Positions 19,038 to 29,029 of a stretch of 64,000 nucleotides of DNA are shown piece after piece. The DNA comes from Pycnococcus provasolii. Lineage: Eukaryota > Chlorophyta > Pseudoscourfieldiophyceae > Pseudoscourfieldiales. Every line of letters starts with the position of its first letter. Position 1 is the first letter of the stretch. The stretch covers positions 372,001-436,000 of the forward strand of contig CP150565.1 in assembly GCA_049487715.1 (NCBI GenBank), in the 5' to 3' direction. The notes below the pieces were generated by a model. That model was not told the DNA's origin, ran no database searches, and saw only the letters and a list, made by a program, of their open reading frames with translations. The translations under genes were made by a program, and so were the position numbers.

Positions 19038-22000
19038 TTAGTCCCAACTTTGTTTATTGATACGCTTCTTCAAGAAGTTGATGAGGTTGCTCAGCAAACG
19101 TAGGAAGTTCGCAACTATGTTGGCAGGTGTCACCTCGATGTTACCCTGGTTCGGTTCAACGTCATCGCCAACTGCAATCGCCGCTGCTGCGCGAATCTGC
19201 CATTTCCGGAGAGACATTGCTTCGTCCATGTCGCCGACGGCAGCTGCAGACTCGATACGCTTGAGATCCGCCGCAGTTAGGTCGATCTTCTTCAAGTCAG
19301 GCGATGCCATCTCCCATGCCATTCGCACGTCGCGCGTCCACGTTGACTCGTACTGTAGATCCAACATCTCGTAGGCACGACGGAACGCTCGATCTTGACA
19401 ATAAAGCATGGCACTGTCGTCGTCGACGACGTCGCCCACTGCCGTGACCGTTTTCTTGTCTTCGAATTCAGTCACACATTGCTCCACAAACACGTCTTCG
19501 ATGGCATCTTGAATGATCGAAGCTCTGGTCCCACCGCTTTCCAATTCGTCGAGTGCCGCCTCCAGCTGACGTGCGAGATTGAGCAAGTCGTCTTGTTCGC
19601 GATCAAATTGTTTCGCGATCATTCCTGTTTTCTCCTTCACGTCCTGGATGTCTTGGACGATGCTTCCAAACGTATCCTCCGGCAATTCCACCGTCGTTGC
19701 TGCTGCTGACTCTTCTTCCATGATCTCGGCCACCACTGCGGACTCCTCCTCTTCTTTTTCTTTTGTGATCGACATCTCCTCCTGCTTCTCCTTCTTCTCA
19801 AGCTCAGGGATCTGCTGAAGCTGTTCTTCCATAGGCTTCATTGGAGCGACGGTAGGCGGCAACTCCACCACGATGCCAGAAGAAGAAATGTCTGATAAAG
19901 GCGGAGAAGGAGGACGTTCCGCCTTCTTTTCCTCCTGCTGCTTCTTTTGCCACCACGGGAAACGGAAGAGGATAGCGCCACCTCTTTGGTCATTCTCAAT
20001 CACGACGTCGTCGTCGGATTGCTTCTCCCGCAAGAAGTGAAGGTTCTTGAAGATTAGGGTGCCGTCATTGGATGACGACGCCATGGCCGTCTCCTCCTCC
20101 TCTTGCTTCTCCTCCTCAGTCGTAACAACGAGCTCTTCTTCTTGTTGTTTCACCACCTTCTCCTCCTCCTGTTGTACATCGCTGGCTGCAGCATATTGTT
20201 CTGGCTGCTCTGGCTGCTCTATCTCCTCCTCCACATCGTCCTTGGCTTCGCTCGTGGGGATCTCTTCTTCTTCGTGCTGAACTTGCTGCTCCTGCACGGT
20301 CTCTTCGTCGTCCTCCTCTTCTTTTTCCACGACCAACTTCTCCTCCTCCTGCATCGAACCACTGACAGTTGCTGCTTCTTCTATCTCCATCTCCTCCTCC
20401 ACATCGTCCTTGGCTTCGCTCGTGGGGATCTCTTCTTCTTCGTGCTGAACTTGCTGCTCCTGCACGGTCTCTTCGTCGTCCTCCTCTTCTTTTTCCACGA
20501 CCAACTTCACCTCCTCCTGCATCGAACCACTGACATCTGCTGCTTCTTCTATCTCCTCCTCCTCCTCCTCCTCCACATCGTCCTTGGCTTCGCTCGTGGT
20601 GATCTCTTCTTCTTCGTGCTGAACTTGCTGCTCCTGCACGGTCTCTTCGTCGTCCCCCTCTTCTTTTTCCACGACCAACTTCACCTCCTCCTGCATCGCA
20701 CTACTGACATCTGCTTCTTCTATCTCCATCTCCATCTCCATCTCCTCCTCCACATCGTCCTTGGCTTCGCTCGTGGTGATCTCTTCTTCTTCGTGCTGAA
20801 CTTGCTGCTCCTGCACGGTCTCTTCTTCGTCTTCTTCCTCCACCTCCACACGAGTTTCGGTCTCAGCTGCTGCGGCGGCAGCCGCGTTGATGGCAGCATT
20901 GGCCTCCTCAATTTGGTGCCTGAAAAATTCTTTCCACTTCCTTCCCTGATCAATGCTGGTTGTCTCATCAGCAGCCGCGGCTTCCACCTCAGCTAGCGCC
21001 TTTGCTTGCATCTCGTTCCACTCCTCCTGCGTGCTTGCCATCCGCATCGAAACCGCATCCTGCGCAGCCTCAAGCTTCACCCTCTCGCTCAATTCGGCAA
21101 CGGCGCGAAATGCAGCAGAGGCTGAGCTTGGAGCGACATTTTCAGACGCAACCTCCTCCTCCACTTCCTCCTTCTCCTCTTCCTCTTCCTCTTCGTATCC
21201 AAGAACCCTTGCAGCTTCCGTAATAGCCGAGGACACGACAGGCATCGCCTCCTTCAGTGCTGAGGATGCGTCAGCTGGCGTTTTCAAGTCTCGTGCGATT
21301 GCCTGCGCATCAGAAAGCGCGTTATCGATAGCAACAAAGTTCTCCTCGAGCGCCTGCAGCTTTTTCTCTTGCTCTTGCGCCTCGTTCGTCAGATTCATCA
21401 TGACGTTGCGCAAGTCCTTCCGATCATTCACAGATTCGCTCAGTGCGTCAAATACCTGCGCAAGATACGCATCCCTCTCTTCCAGCTCAGCCTTGACGGA
21501 AGTTAGGTCTGCTTTGAGGAGCATGGAATCCTCCAGTTTTGCGAGATCTTGTGCCGTCAGTATCGTGTTGAGAAGTTGCTGCCTTCTGAGCTTCTCATCT
21601 ACAATGCTCTGCTCTAGAGCCTGCCTCCGCGAAAGGAGCTGTGCAATCTGCAAATCAGCCCTCGCCTCTTTCATTTCTCTTTGGAGTGCGAGATATTCCT
21701 TGGAAGGAGAAGAAGAGATCAGTTGTTTGTCATCCTCATCATCAAGAGCGTCGCTGGCTGGTGTTGTTGGTAATGACGACGACGATAACGACGACGCCAA
21801 ATCGCCGCTTTTCGTTGACGAAGGTGGCATCGCAGTTGTTGTCGTTGTGGTTGTCGCGATGGATTTGCTATCATCATCATCATCATCAGATTCGTCGTTC
21901 AGCATCTTGCTTGCTTCGGTGCTTCGCACGAAGCGCCCAGAGGAGTGCCCAATAGCGAGCCTCTGCTCCTTTTGCATTTGCCTGAACCGTTCGCGCAATG

Positions 22001-22493
22001 CTCGCACCCGCATTGACCTCGGCGCTGACGTGTTCGTCGTTGTCGTGTCGATTCCGTCGTCGTCGTCAGTTGTTGTGATCTCTTCCTGCTCGTCCATCCT
22101 GCAAGAGGGGTAGACACCGCCTCCCTCTTCATCGATATCGAAGTAGTCCTCCACCTCCTCCTCCTCCTCCTGTTGTTGTTGTTGTTGGGCGGCTGCTATA
22201 TTATTCTTGTCGTTCTCCTCATCATTGCTATTGTCATTAGCTTCTTCAGATGATGCTGCTGATGCAGCTGCGCCGACGAATCGACGACAACGACCACCAC
22301 CACGACGCGCAATAGCAGGGTTAGAGTGCTGGTCGTCGTGATGGTGGGTTAGGGCACCACTAGCAGCAGCAGCAGCATGTTTGTTCTTGTTGTTGTTGTT
22401 GTTGTTGTGCGTACGCGTACTACTGATCAAGCCGCCGCCGCCGCCACCCCGACGCGTAGGCAGACGCATCATCCGCGAAGCAGGCGCCACCAT
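19038..22493 (-). CDS. Acidic coiled-coil protein with internal tandem repeats
   Basis: A 1151-residue protein from the ATG at 22493. The first 75 residues are basic with Asn, Ala and His tracts and may be an organelle-targeting leader. The body is extremely Glu/Asp-rich coiled coil. Between about 20225 and 20835 four tandem repeats of 56-60 residues share EETVQEQQVQHEEEE, TSEAKDDVEEE and QEEVKLVVEKEEE. The last 200 residues are different: conserved-looking helical sequence (SIVQDIQDVKEKTGMIAKQF, a region rich in Ala/Arg, and ANFLRLLSNLINFLKKRIN), suggesting a structured C-terminal domain. No family is recognised. The long open frames on the opposite strand (for example 20953-22113) arise from the codon bias of the repeats. 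Confidence 0.65.
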   Translation of the reverse strand: MVAPASRMMRLPTRRGGGGGGLISSTRTHNNNNNNKNKHAAAAASGALTHHHDDQHSNPAIARRGGGRCRRFVGAAASAASSEEANDNSNDEENDKNNIAAAQQQQQQEEEEEVEDYFDIDEEGGGVYPSCRMDEQEEITTTDDDDGIDTTTTNTSAPRSMRVRALRERFRQMQKEQRLAIGHSSGRFVRSTEASKMLNDESDDDDDDSKSIATTTTTTTAMPPSSTKSGDLASSLSSSSLPTTPASDALDDEDDKQLISSSPSKEYLALQREMKEARADLQIAQLLSRRQALEQSIVDEKLRRQQLLNTILTAQDLAKLEDSMLLKADLTSVKAELEERDAYLAQVFDALSESVNDRKDLRNVMMNLTNEAQEQEKKLQALEENFVAIDNALSDAQAIARDLKTPADASSALKEAMPVVSSAITEAARVLGYEEEEEEEKEEVEEEVASENVAPSSASAAFRAVAELSERVKLEAAQDAVSMRMASTQEEWNEMQAKALAEVEAAAADETTSIDQGRKWKEFFRHQIEEANAAINAAAAAAAETETRVEVEEEDEEETVQEQQVQHEEEEITTSEAKDDVEEEMEMEMEIEEADVSSAMQEEVKLVVEKEEGDDEETVQEQQVQHEEEEITTSEAKDDVEEEEEEEIEEAADVSGSMQEEVKLVVEKEEEDDEETVQEQQVQHEEEEIPTSEAKDDVEEEMEIEEAATVSGSMQEEEKLVVEKEEEDDEETVQEQQVQHEEEEIPTSEAKDDVEEEIEQPEQPEQYAAASDVQQEEEKVVKQQEEELVVTTEEEKQEEEETAMASSSNDGTLIFKNLHFLREKQSDDDVVIENDQRGGAILFRFPWWQKKQQEEKKAERPPSPPLSDISSSGIVVELPPTVAPMKPMEEQLQQIPELEKKEKQEEMSITKEKEEEESAVVAEIMEEESAAATTVELPEDTFGSIVQDIQDVKEKTGMIAKQFDREQDDLLNLARQLEAALDELESGGTRASIIQDAIEDVFVEQCVTEFEDKKTVTAVGDVVDDDSAMLYCQDRAFRRAYEMLDLQYESTWTRDVRMAWEMASPDLKKIDLTAADLKRIESAAAVGDMDEAMSLRKWQIRAAAAIAVGDDVEPNQGNIEVTPANIVANFLRLLSNLINFLKKRINKQSWD
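20225..20835. repeat. Coding minisatellite, four copies of about 170-178 bp
   Basis: Four near-identical direct copies starting near 20228, 20398, 20570 and 20748, each with CACATCGTCCTTGGCTTCGC and CTGCTCCTGCACGGTCTCTT. The copies differ mainly by the number of GAG/GAT codons at their junctions, typical of unequal crossing-over. Confidence 0.85.
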
Positions 22494-23756
22494 AGCGTGG
22501 AAGTGAGTGAAGCGATAGATCGATCAGGGAAGAAGTCAGAATTCAGATCGTGCAAAGTGAAAGTTCTTCTGAGCCGTCCGTTCGTCGGCTGCCGTGAGGG
22601 GACCCGTCGTAGAACGGGATGGCTGGCTGGGCGAGGTGAGTATCTGTTTTGGGGAATGTTTTTTTTTTGTTTTTGGGATCCCGCTCGGGAAGTCGGGAAG
22701 GTCGGGCCAAAAGAAAGTCAACAAGAAGAAAGTAGTACTACCTTTAATGACTACTGTGCTTGGCGACGCGTACTTCAATCGACGTGTACTTCGCACGCGT
22801 CAATCTGACGCCTAGCGCGCCGCCCAGCCCTCCGACTTCCGCCGAGCGCGCCGCCGAGCGCCCGGATGGTGCCTGCAATGGCTTGAAGGAGTACTACTGC
22901 AAACTTCGCAACTAACTATGGCGACCTTAACGAGGGGGTGTCGTATCGTTCCCGTGCATCATATGGGGGGCGCGCCGCGCAGCGACTCGTCGCGGCGCGC
23001 ATGTACGACGCGGCAATTCGCCGATCTCAACGGTCACGACAGGTTCGTGTAAATTGGGGGAGACTGTTCGCAACGAAAAGACTGACACGCTCGAGAAGGA
23101 GGTGGGTGCCACGCCAGGCGAAGCGAGGTGGAAGCTCGGACGAGCCTCGATTCCCTTCGGCTTTTCAAGTCCTCCTACACACAATTCACACACTGGTCTT
23201 CCGGCGTGGGAGGATCATTGCAAACCGCCGAGTGCGGAACAAGTGAGGCAACTTCTTAGCCGGATGGAGGCACGGGGCTATGAGGAGGTGTCTGGACGGC
23301 ACTATGACCACGCTTCCAACAAGAATCGGTGAAGCCTCGACAAGCAAGCGCTTTGCAATCATGGCCCGAGTGCCATGATCGTCGTCGTGTTCGAGGAGGA
23401 CTTCATCGAGTACTTCGTCGCCAAAAACCAACCAAGCCGCGATCTTCTCAACTACTATAAGGAGCTTGGAGGATCGATGGCACGTCGTGTTCGCTCAAAA
23501 GCATGTTCTCTCGACAAGGTCGACGCTCGAGATGGACTGTTTTGTGCCGCTTGCCAGCGACACCGTCCTCAAAGGCATCCCGACTCTTGCGACGACACGC
23601 GCGCGCTTTGCTTGATTTGGCGCACTATTGATAAGGGGAGCGGGGCCACCACCCAAAACCCGAACCGATTGGGGGACAGAAATCTCCCCTGGCAGCCTGG
23701 AAATCTGGCCGACAAAACATCCGACTGGCCGCCGCCACTCGCCGCCATTCGCCTCG
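22494..23756. other. Intergenic region with decayed coding sequence
   Basis: Holds the upstream region of the acidic protein gene, a T-run followed by GGGATCCCGCTCGGGA (22675-22690; a near match occurs at 47552), a short GCGCCG-rich block near 22815-22865, and the degenerate coding stretch described at 22938-23580. No intact gene is seen. Confidence 0.5.
22938..23580 (+). pseudogene. Possible frameshifted pseudogene
   Basis: Protein-like segments occur in different plus-strand frames in order. The first, around 23130-23330, contains LPAWEDHCKPPSAEQVRQLL and EEVSGRHYDHASNKNR and then stops. The second, from 23375, contains MIVVVFEEDFIEYFVAKNQP and LLNYYKELGGSMARRV and then turns into low-likelihood sequence. 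No domain is recognised and no good splice pair joins them, so this is best viewed as a decayed gene or element just upstream of the helicase. Confidence 0.25.
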
Positions 23757-25334
23757 ATGCCGCCCGCTGGTGCTATGGCGAGCAGTAGTGCGTGGTCAGA
23801 GTTAGGCGTGTGCGTGGAGCTGGTTGAGTGCCTCACAGACCGCCTGCACTTTCGTGAACCCTCCGCCATCCAAGCCGCATCCATCCCGCACGCGCTCGCG
23901 GGACGCGACGTCGTCGCGCTCGCGCGAACCGGCTCGGGAAAAACTGCGGCATTCGCATTACCCATACTGCAGCACATGCTCGACGCCGTGTCGGCAGGGC
24001 CCTCGCTCACGAAAAAGATTGTTAGAAGGCACCACCCGTCGTGCGCATTCGCCCTCTGCATGGCGCCCACGCGAGAACTCGCCATACAAATCAAGGAGCA
24101 GTTCGAGGCTATAGGGGCGACCATTGGCGTCCGGTGCGTCGCGCTCGTTGGTGGAGTCGACATCGCCGCGCAGGCCGTCGCACTCGCTAGAAGACCGCTG
24201 CACGTCGTCGTCGCAACGCCAGGACGAATCGTCGACCACCTACGCACGACGAAAGGGTTCTCCATCAGGCACATCGCACACCTCGTGCTTGACGAGGCGG
24301 ATAGACTGCTCAGCCTCGACTTTGAGGAGGAACTGCACGAAATCATACGTGCGTGCGGGGATGTGGGCGCGACGACGTCAGGCTCGCAGCAGCCAAGGCG
24401 CATCACGCAGCTCTTCAGCGCGACCATGACGCACAACGTCGCCAAGCTGCAGCGTGCCGCTTTGGTTGACCCCGTGCGCGTGGAGGTGGGAAGGCAGGCA
24501 ACGACGGCAAACCAGGGCGGCGAAGACGCATCCAACGCAGCTGGCACTGCCAACGCCGCCGAAACCACGTTTGACATGCCCGAACACCTCGTCCAATCGT
24601 TCCTTTTCGTTCCCATGAAGGACAAGGAGGCGTACCTCACGTGTCTGCTGGACGAACTTGGGGTTGGAAGGGGCCGACGTGCTGGAAGTACCGCCGACGG
24701 CGCCGCGCCGTCCGCCGCGGCGCCGGCGTCCGGAGAAATGCGCAGCGTGTTGGTGTTTGTTCGCACATGCGACGGTGCACGTCGAACGTGCTTCCTGTTG
24801 CGCAACCTCGGACTGAGTGCCTGCCACCTGAGCGGGAAGATGGACCAGCCGAAGCGCATTCAAGCGCTCAATCAGTTCAAGGGTGGGCAACGGCAGGTGC
24901 TCGTTGCCACGGACGTCGCATCGCGTGGACTGGATATCCCATCCGTAGACGCCGTGGTTAACTTCGACGTGCCGCAGACGGCGAAGGACTACGTGCACCG
25001 TGTAGGGCGCACGGCGCGCGCGGGGCGAAGCGGTGCGGCGGTGACAGTCGTCAGTCAGTACGACGTGGAGGCTTACCAGAAGGTGGAGCGCGACCTTGGC
25101 ATTCGTCTAAGCAAGCACGATCTCGGCCGAACGAGCGGTGGCGAGAAGGCGGCGGTGGGTGCGATGCATGAGCGCGTGGCGGAGGCGAGCCGTCTGGCGG
25201 CGCACCAAGTTCGCGAGGAGGATAACTCCAAAAAAGGCAGGAAGAAGCGCAAGAACATGGCGTCAGCAGGCGGCGGCGACGACTACGACGCGGTGGAGGC
25301 ACTCGCTCGTGACGGCGCACGAAGGGTTCGATAA
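23757..25334 (+). CDS. DEAD-box RNA helicase, DDX47/Rrp3 type
   Basis: A 525-residue protein from the ATG at 23757 (a second ATG six codons later is equally possible). All DEAD-box motifs are present in order: F...EPSAIQ (Q motif), ARTGSGKT (I), PTRELA (Ia), TPGR (Ib), LDEADRLL (II), SAT (III), a helicase-C domain with ATDVASRGLDIP (V) and HRVGRTARAG (VI). The C-terminal VSQYDVEAYQKVERDLGIRL is characteristic of the DDX47/Rrp3 group (plant RH10), which works in nucleolar 18S rRNA processing. It ends with a basic KKGRKKRKN tail suited to nuclear/nucleolar retention. A 60-residue acidic, Ala/Thr-rich insertion sits after motif III. Intronless. Confidence 0.92.
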   Translation: MPPAGAMASSSAWSELGVCVELVECLTDRLHFREPSAIQAASIPHALAGRDVVALARTGSGKTAAFALPILQHMLDAVSAGPSLTKKIVRRHHPSCAFALCMAPTRELAIQIKEQFEAIGATIGVRCVALVGGVDIAAQAVALARRPLHVVVATPGRIVDHLRTTKGFSIRHIAHLVLDEADRLLSLDFEEELHEIIRACGDVGATTSGSQQPRRITQLFSATMTHNVAKLQRAALVDPVRVEVGRQATTANQGGEDASNAAGTANAAETTFDMPEHLVQSFLFVPMKDKEAYLTCLLDELGVGRGRRAGSTADGAAPSAAAPASGEMRSVLVFVRTCDGARRTCFLLRNLGLSACHLSGKMDQPKRIQALNQFKGGQRQVLVATDVASRGLDIPSVDAVVNFDVPQTAKDYVHRVGRTARAGRSGAAVTVVSQYDVEAYQKVERDLGIRLSKHDLGRTSGGEKAAVGAMHERVAEASRLAAHQVREEDNSKKGRKKRKNMASAGGGDDYDAVEALARDGARRVR

Positions 25335-25507
25335 GCAAGCCACAACCACAACCACATCTGTAACTTCACTGGTTTTCCCGTAAAGTGTTTTTTGTTTTCA
25401 AAAGAAAAAGCCAAAAAAGAAAAGGCGTTTACATTTTATAACCTTACATTACGTATTATGTGCGTTAATTAGATAGTTTATAGACAAAAAAAACAGAGGC
25501 TCGTTTT

Positions 25508-26128
25508 TCAGGAAAACAACGCCGGCAACTGGTTTGTGTGTTGTGCTAGCCGGCTGCGTTCGGTGTAGTCGGCTGACCGCCGTGGGACCATTTTCCTCGG
25601 GGCAAGGTGCGTCCAGTTTTCACCCTGCGCCTCCTGGTTGCGAAACGCAGTTTCGAGCTTTTGCCTGAAAGTTGCGTCGTGCATGTCCCGCCTGTGCAAG
25701 TTGGCCAGCTGTGCGTCGAGCTCGAGCTCCAGGACAGTCGAGGTGTCGTCGAGGGCAAGTGAGCGCTTGCATCGTCCTGTCTGTGCCACCTTGCGTGCTG
25801 CCCTCGCCTCGTCGTCGATGATCTCGCGTTCGCGTTCGTCGCAGTCCGAGAAGCTCCTGGCCGCTTTCATGAGCGCGAACCGAAGCGGCAGGTGCACGTT
25901 CGGCGAAGCTTGCGCCGAGTTGTTTTCGCTCGTTCTGCGTAGGACAGAGTCCGGCGTGCGCATCCCATTAGCGGCACCGTCGTCCTTCTGCGTATTCTCC
26001 TGCTTTCCCTGCGGCACAAGTTCCCCCTGGCCGCCGCCTTGGTTGCTGTGGCCTGACCCAGTTGGTTCAGAGCGCTGTGTATTGAGAGCGACAGACTTTG
26101 GCGGGGTCTGTCCCGCGTCCGCGGCCAT
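25508..26128 (-). CDS. Hypothetical protein, 206 residues
   Basis: Starts at the ATG at 26128 (MAADAGQTPP). The N-terminal 85 residues are polar and disordered. The C-terminal half is helical and charged (SDCDEREREIIDDEARAARKV, then LELDAQLANLHRRDMHD and a QKLETAFRNQEAQ stretch). No known domain, signal peptide or TM segment is seen. A CCCTAA pair lies about 220 bp upstream. It is kept as a gene because of its length, composition and even codon use between neighbours; no function can be given. Confidence 0.5.
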   Translation of the reverse strand: MAADAGQTPPKSVALNTQRSEPTGSGHSNQGGGQGELVPQGKQENTQKDDGAANGMRTPDSVLRRTSENNSAQASPNVHLPLRFALMKAARSFSDCDEREREIIDDEARAARKVAQTGRCKRSLALDDTSTVLELELDAQLANLHRRDMHDATFRQKLETAFRNQEAQGENWTHLAPRKMVPRRSADYTERSRLAQHTNQLPALFS

Positions 26129-26348
26129 AGAAACAACAACACGAGCAAAGGCTTTTTTTAATAAAAAAACGACAGAAGGTAAGTAAGCCGCCACTGGCAC
26201 TGCCACTGCCACGAGAAAGTGAAAGTAAAATGACTTGGAATATTATAGAATTGGTGTCGGCGGAGGGCAACTCGGACCGCGAAGGTGAAGGGACCCTCGA
26301 GGCTCAAATTAATTCGCAAAACCGGCCGGCGATTGGCAGCTGCTATTA

Positions 26349-26362
26349 CCCTAACACCCTAA
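26349..26362 (-). repeat. Telomere-like motif pair (CCCTAACACCCTAA)
   Basis: Two CCCTAA units separated by two bases, about 220 bp upstream of the minus-strand gene start at 26128, so TTAGGG is on that gene's sense strand. Confidence 0.6.
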
Positions 26363-26527
26363 TCTTATTACGGGTATTGTACCCTCTCCCTCGAGTATGT
26401 ATCGACTTTAACGACATTGGAGACCAAGCTGATCTGGAGGCGCGAGTATCTTAAGAGCTCTGATTAGACGAGGATTTCGTGATGTTTCGCCTGATAATGG
26501 TCGGGACTTTTGGTCGAGTGCGTGTAT

Positions 26528-26543
26528 GGGTTAGGGTTAGGGG
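26528..26543 (+). repeat. Telomere-like motif (GGGTTAGGGTTAGGGG)
   Basis: Two TTAGGG units on the plus strand, in the half of the divergent region facing the HAD gene, about 815 bp from its start. Confidence 0.6.
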
Positions 26544-27357
26544 GCCATTTGGAGCGTGTACCTTTACGGGATGAGGGATGATGGAACCCCTCGGGATCCT
26601 TGCTCGATCCCATGGACGATCACGGGCACCTTGCAACTCTTTTGGTCTTTTGGAAATATTGTGAGCCCCCTCCAGGTGGTGGAGGTGGGCAAGTTTGGTC
26701 TCGCTCCCTCGTGTTCTTCATGATTTCATGCCTTGCACGCATGAAATCTCTCGCTTTTCGATGGGCAACATGATGTCACAAAGTACAAACAGCACGGATG
26801 TGGTTTCCCTTCCGATGAGAGACGAGAGTGGCAGAGTGCCTGACGCCTGGTCCAACCAAAGAAACAAGCGGTGCACACGCGCCCAGAAGTACAAGAGAAC
26901 CTTGAGGCCGGTCCTTGAGCTAAGCCCATAGGATAGGGGACCAGAGGAAACTGAGGAATGATTTTTCCTCATCAAGGGAAGACAAGCTCATATGTATCAC
27001 CGTGGTGGTACTTCCTACTACAGGACAGTGATGGCTGTGATGGCCCCCCTGTGATGCGCGAAATCCGCCTGCTCCGTGCTCTGCATCACTGGGCAGCGAT
27101 GATTGATATTGCTTGATTCCCAGTCACCAGAGAGGGGTTCGCTGGGTTGGGAGGCCTCTTGGGTGGGTGCCAGGGAGGCCTCGCAGCCGCTGATTGCTTG
27201 ATTGCATCGCGTCTCTCCCCCCCTTCCCCGGGCGGGCGTGCGTCGTGCTATTGAGTGCTAGTGAGACGGATATTCGTCCGGCGTGATTCGACGGATATTC
27301 GCGGGATCTTGTGTGCGAGTCCTGGCTTATCGTCGTAGTGTTCCAGTTACCTTAAGT

Positions 27358-28743
27358 ATGTTCTGGAAGAAGGAACCACCACCTCCGCCGCCGCCGCCGC
27401 CTTCACTTTTCTCTTCGGCGAAATCAAAAGTGTCCGCGGCCGCTGCGACGTCCGCGGCCGCGGCGTCCCTGGCCGCAAATGCGACGAAAGATGTCGCCAT
27501 CAAGGTGAAGGACAAAGCGGTGGAAATCGCAAGCGACCCCGAATTTCAAGAGAAGGGCAAGTTCGCAGGTGCCGTCGTCGTCGGAGGCATCGTCCTGCAA
27601 ACGGTCACCAGCGTCCTCTTCCGGGCCGTCTTCCGCCGAGGCAAAAAGCACAAGAAGAGCAAACAGAAAAAGGTTGCCGCTGCCCAAAACGGCGACGTCG
27701 CCGTCGACTCTGGCGACGAGTCCAGCACGAGGGAAAAGGTTCCACCCACAGGCGTGGAAGTTGCAGTCTTTGACATCGACGGAACGCTTGTCAACAGCGT
27801 GCCGTTCATATGGCGTTCGTGGCAGCTTGCACTGCGTCGCAGCGGCCTGCGCCTGAGGGAGTCGGACTACTACGCCGACACGGGCAAGTCGGCACGCGAG
27901 GTGTTTGCGCAGCTTGCGACGCAGCAGGGTGTTAAGTTTCGCTTCGACAGCGACGTGCGACCGCTTCTGCAGCGCGGTTACAACATCGAAATCTCCAACG
28001 GACACCCGCACCCTGTTGCGGTGGTGAATCGCCTCGCGAAGCTGCACAAGGAGCGCGGACACAAGGTGGCGGTGTGCTCGACATCACCGCGCATCCAGGT
28101 TTACGACGCACTCGCGCGGTGCGGCCTGCCGCGCTCCTTCTTCGATGCGGTGGTGTGCGGCGAGGAGGCGCGCGACGCTACCGCCGCGTACCGCATCGCG
28201 TGCAAGCGCCTCGGCGTCGATCCATCGAGCATCGTCGCGTACGACGACTCGCCGCACGGTCTCGAGGCTGCGGAGGCGCTTGGCATGAAGCTTGTGGACG
28301 TCACACTTCTTCCAGGATATCCGCGCAACAAGGCTGGACTTGGTGCGGCAAGCCCGAACGGCAGTCCCGTCTCGGCGCATGGCATTTCGTACCAGCTCGA
28401 TGCGCACTGCGTTCGCGACGCCAGTCCCAACGGAAGCATAACGTCATCGCCGTACAAGGCGATTGGAATGATGAATGGCCGTAGCCGTCCGTCGTCTCCC
28501 GATCTTGGTGCATTGCCAAAGGTGTCGTCGGAGTTTGACGAACCTCGTCCACTTTCGCCAGGAAAGCTGACGTACGCCGGCGTGCAGTCGAAGGTGGCGG
28601 CAAATTGGAAGCACTCGCCGATGCGGCCGCTGTCATCGAAGACGAACGGCTCCACGGGTGAGGTGAAAGCTTCCAATAAGCGCACGACCAAGCGAAAACT
28701 TCAGGGTCAGTTTGATCGTCCGAGCGTTTCCAATTTCCGTTGA
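27358..28743 (+). CDS. HAD-superfamily hydrolase with N-terminal membrane anchor
   Basis: A 461-residue protein from the ATG at 27358 (MFWKKEPPPP, then a Pro run). Residues about 71-95 are hydrophobic (FAGAVVVGGIVLQTV) and followed by a Lys-rich patch, suggesting membrane attachment. From residue 135 there is a HAD-like subfamily IA domain: VFDIDGTL with the nucleophile D139 and the acid/base D141, a cap region, then VAVCSTSPR (motif II Ser/Thr), the motif III Lys probably near ARDATAAYRIACKRLG, and IVAYDDSPHGLEAAEALGM with the acidic motif IV. The arrangement is that of beta-phosphoglucomutase/phosphatase-like enzymes. The 130-residue C-terminal tail is Ser/Pro-rich and basic, without a domain. 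Substrate is unknown; plastid or organelle-membrane location is only a guess. Confidence 0.8.
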   Translation: MFWKKEPPPPPPPPPSLFSSAKSKVSAAAATSAAAASLAANATKDVAIKVKDKAVEIASDPEFQEKGKFAGAVVVGGIVLQTVTSVLFRAVFRRGKKHKKSKQKKVAAAQNGDVAVDSGDESSTREKVPPTGVEVAVFDIDGTLVNSVPFIWRSWQLALRRSGLRLRESDYYADTGKSAREVFAQLATQQGVKFRFDSDVRPLLQRGYNIEISNGHPHPVAVVNRLAKLHKERGHKVAVCSTSPRIQVYDALARCGLPRSFFDAVVCGEEARDATAAYRIACKRLGVDPSSIVAYDDSPHGLEAAEALGMKLVDVTLLPGYPRNKAGLGAASPNGSPVSAHGISYQLDAHCVRDASPNGSITSSPYKAIGMMNGRSRPSSPDLGALPKVSSEFDEPRPLSPGKLTYAGVQSKVAANWKHSPMRPLSSKTNGSTGEVKASNKRTTKRKLQGQFDRPSVSNFR

Positions 28744-29029
28744 GAGGAAACAAGCTCATATACAGAACCTTTTTCGCGAAAAACAAAAGTAACTTCAAAG
28801 TTTTTGCAATCGTTTACATGAGTACTAAGAGTACCATACATACAATGTTTTGAACTACAGTACGGTGCATCCAGGCTGCGTGCAGCAAGATTTTCCCCTG
28901 TAGATCCACACCACCCTACCCTAGTATTCATTCACGTACGATGTGAAAAAAGAAGGAAAAAAACAATGTTTATTGTGCACTTGTTACTATAACTTTCACA
29001 TGATGAAAGTGCGCACGGTAACAGTGACT

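Larger units (their letters stand above)
26129..27357. other. Divergent intergenic region, no gene seen
   Basis: A 1.2-kb region between two divergent genes. It holds CCCTAA motifs near the left gene and TTAGGG motifs toward the right gene. A 10-bp hairpin (GATTTCATGC at 26722-26731 facing GCATGAAATC at 26739-26748) is present, and the rest has no clear coding sequence. Confidence 0.6.

Noticed and set aside
20953-22113. 386-residue open frame on the plus strand, Ser-rich
   Set aside because: Antisense of GAG/GAA-rich codons of the acidic coiled-coil protein; composition reflects codon bias only.
25335-25507. Terminator-like AT-rich sequence after the helicase gene
   Set aside because: Only A/T richness and short A-runs; no defined polyadenylation signal could be asserted.
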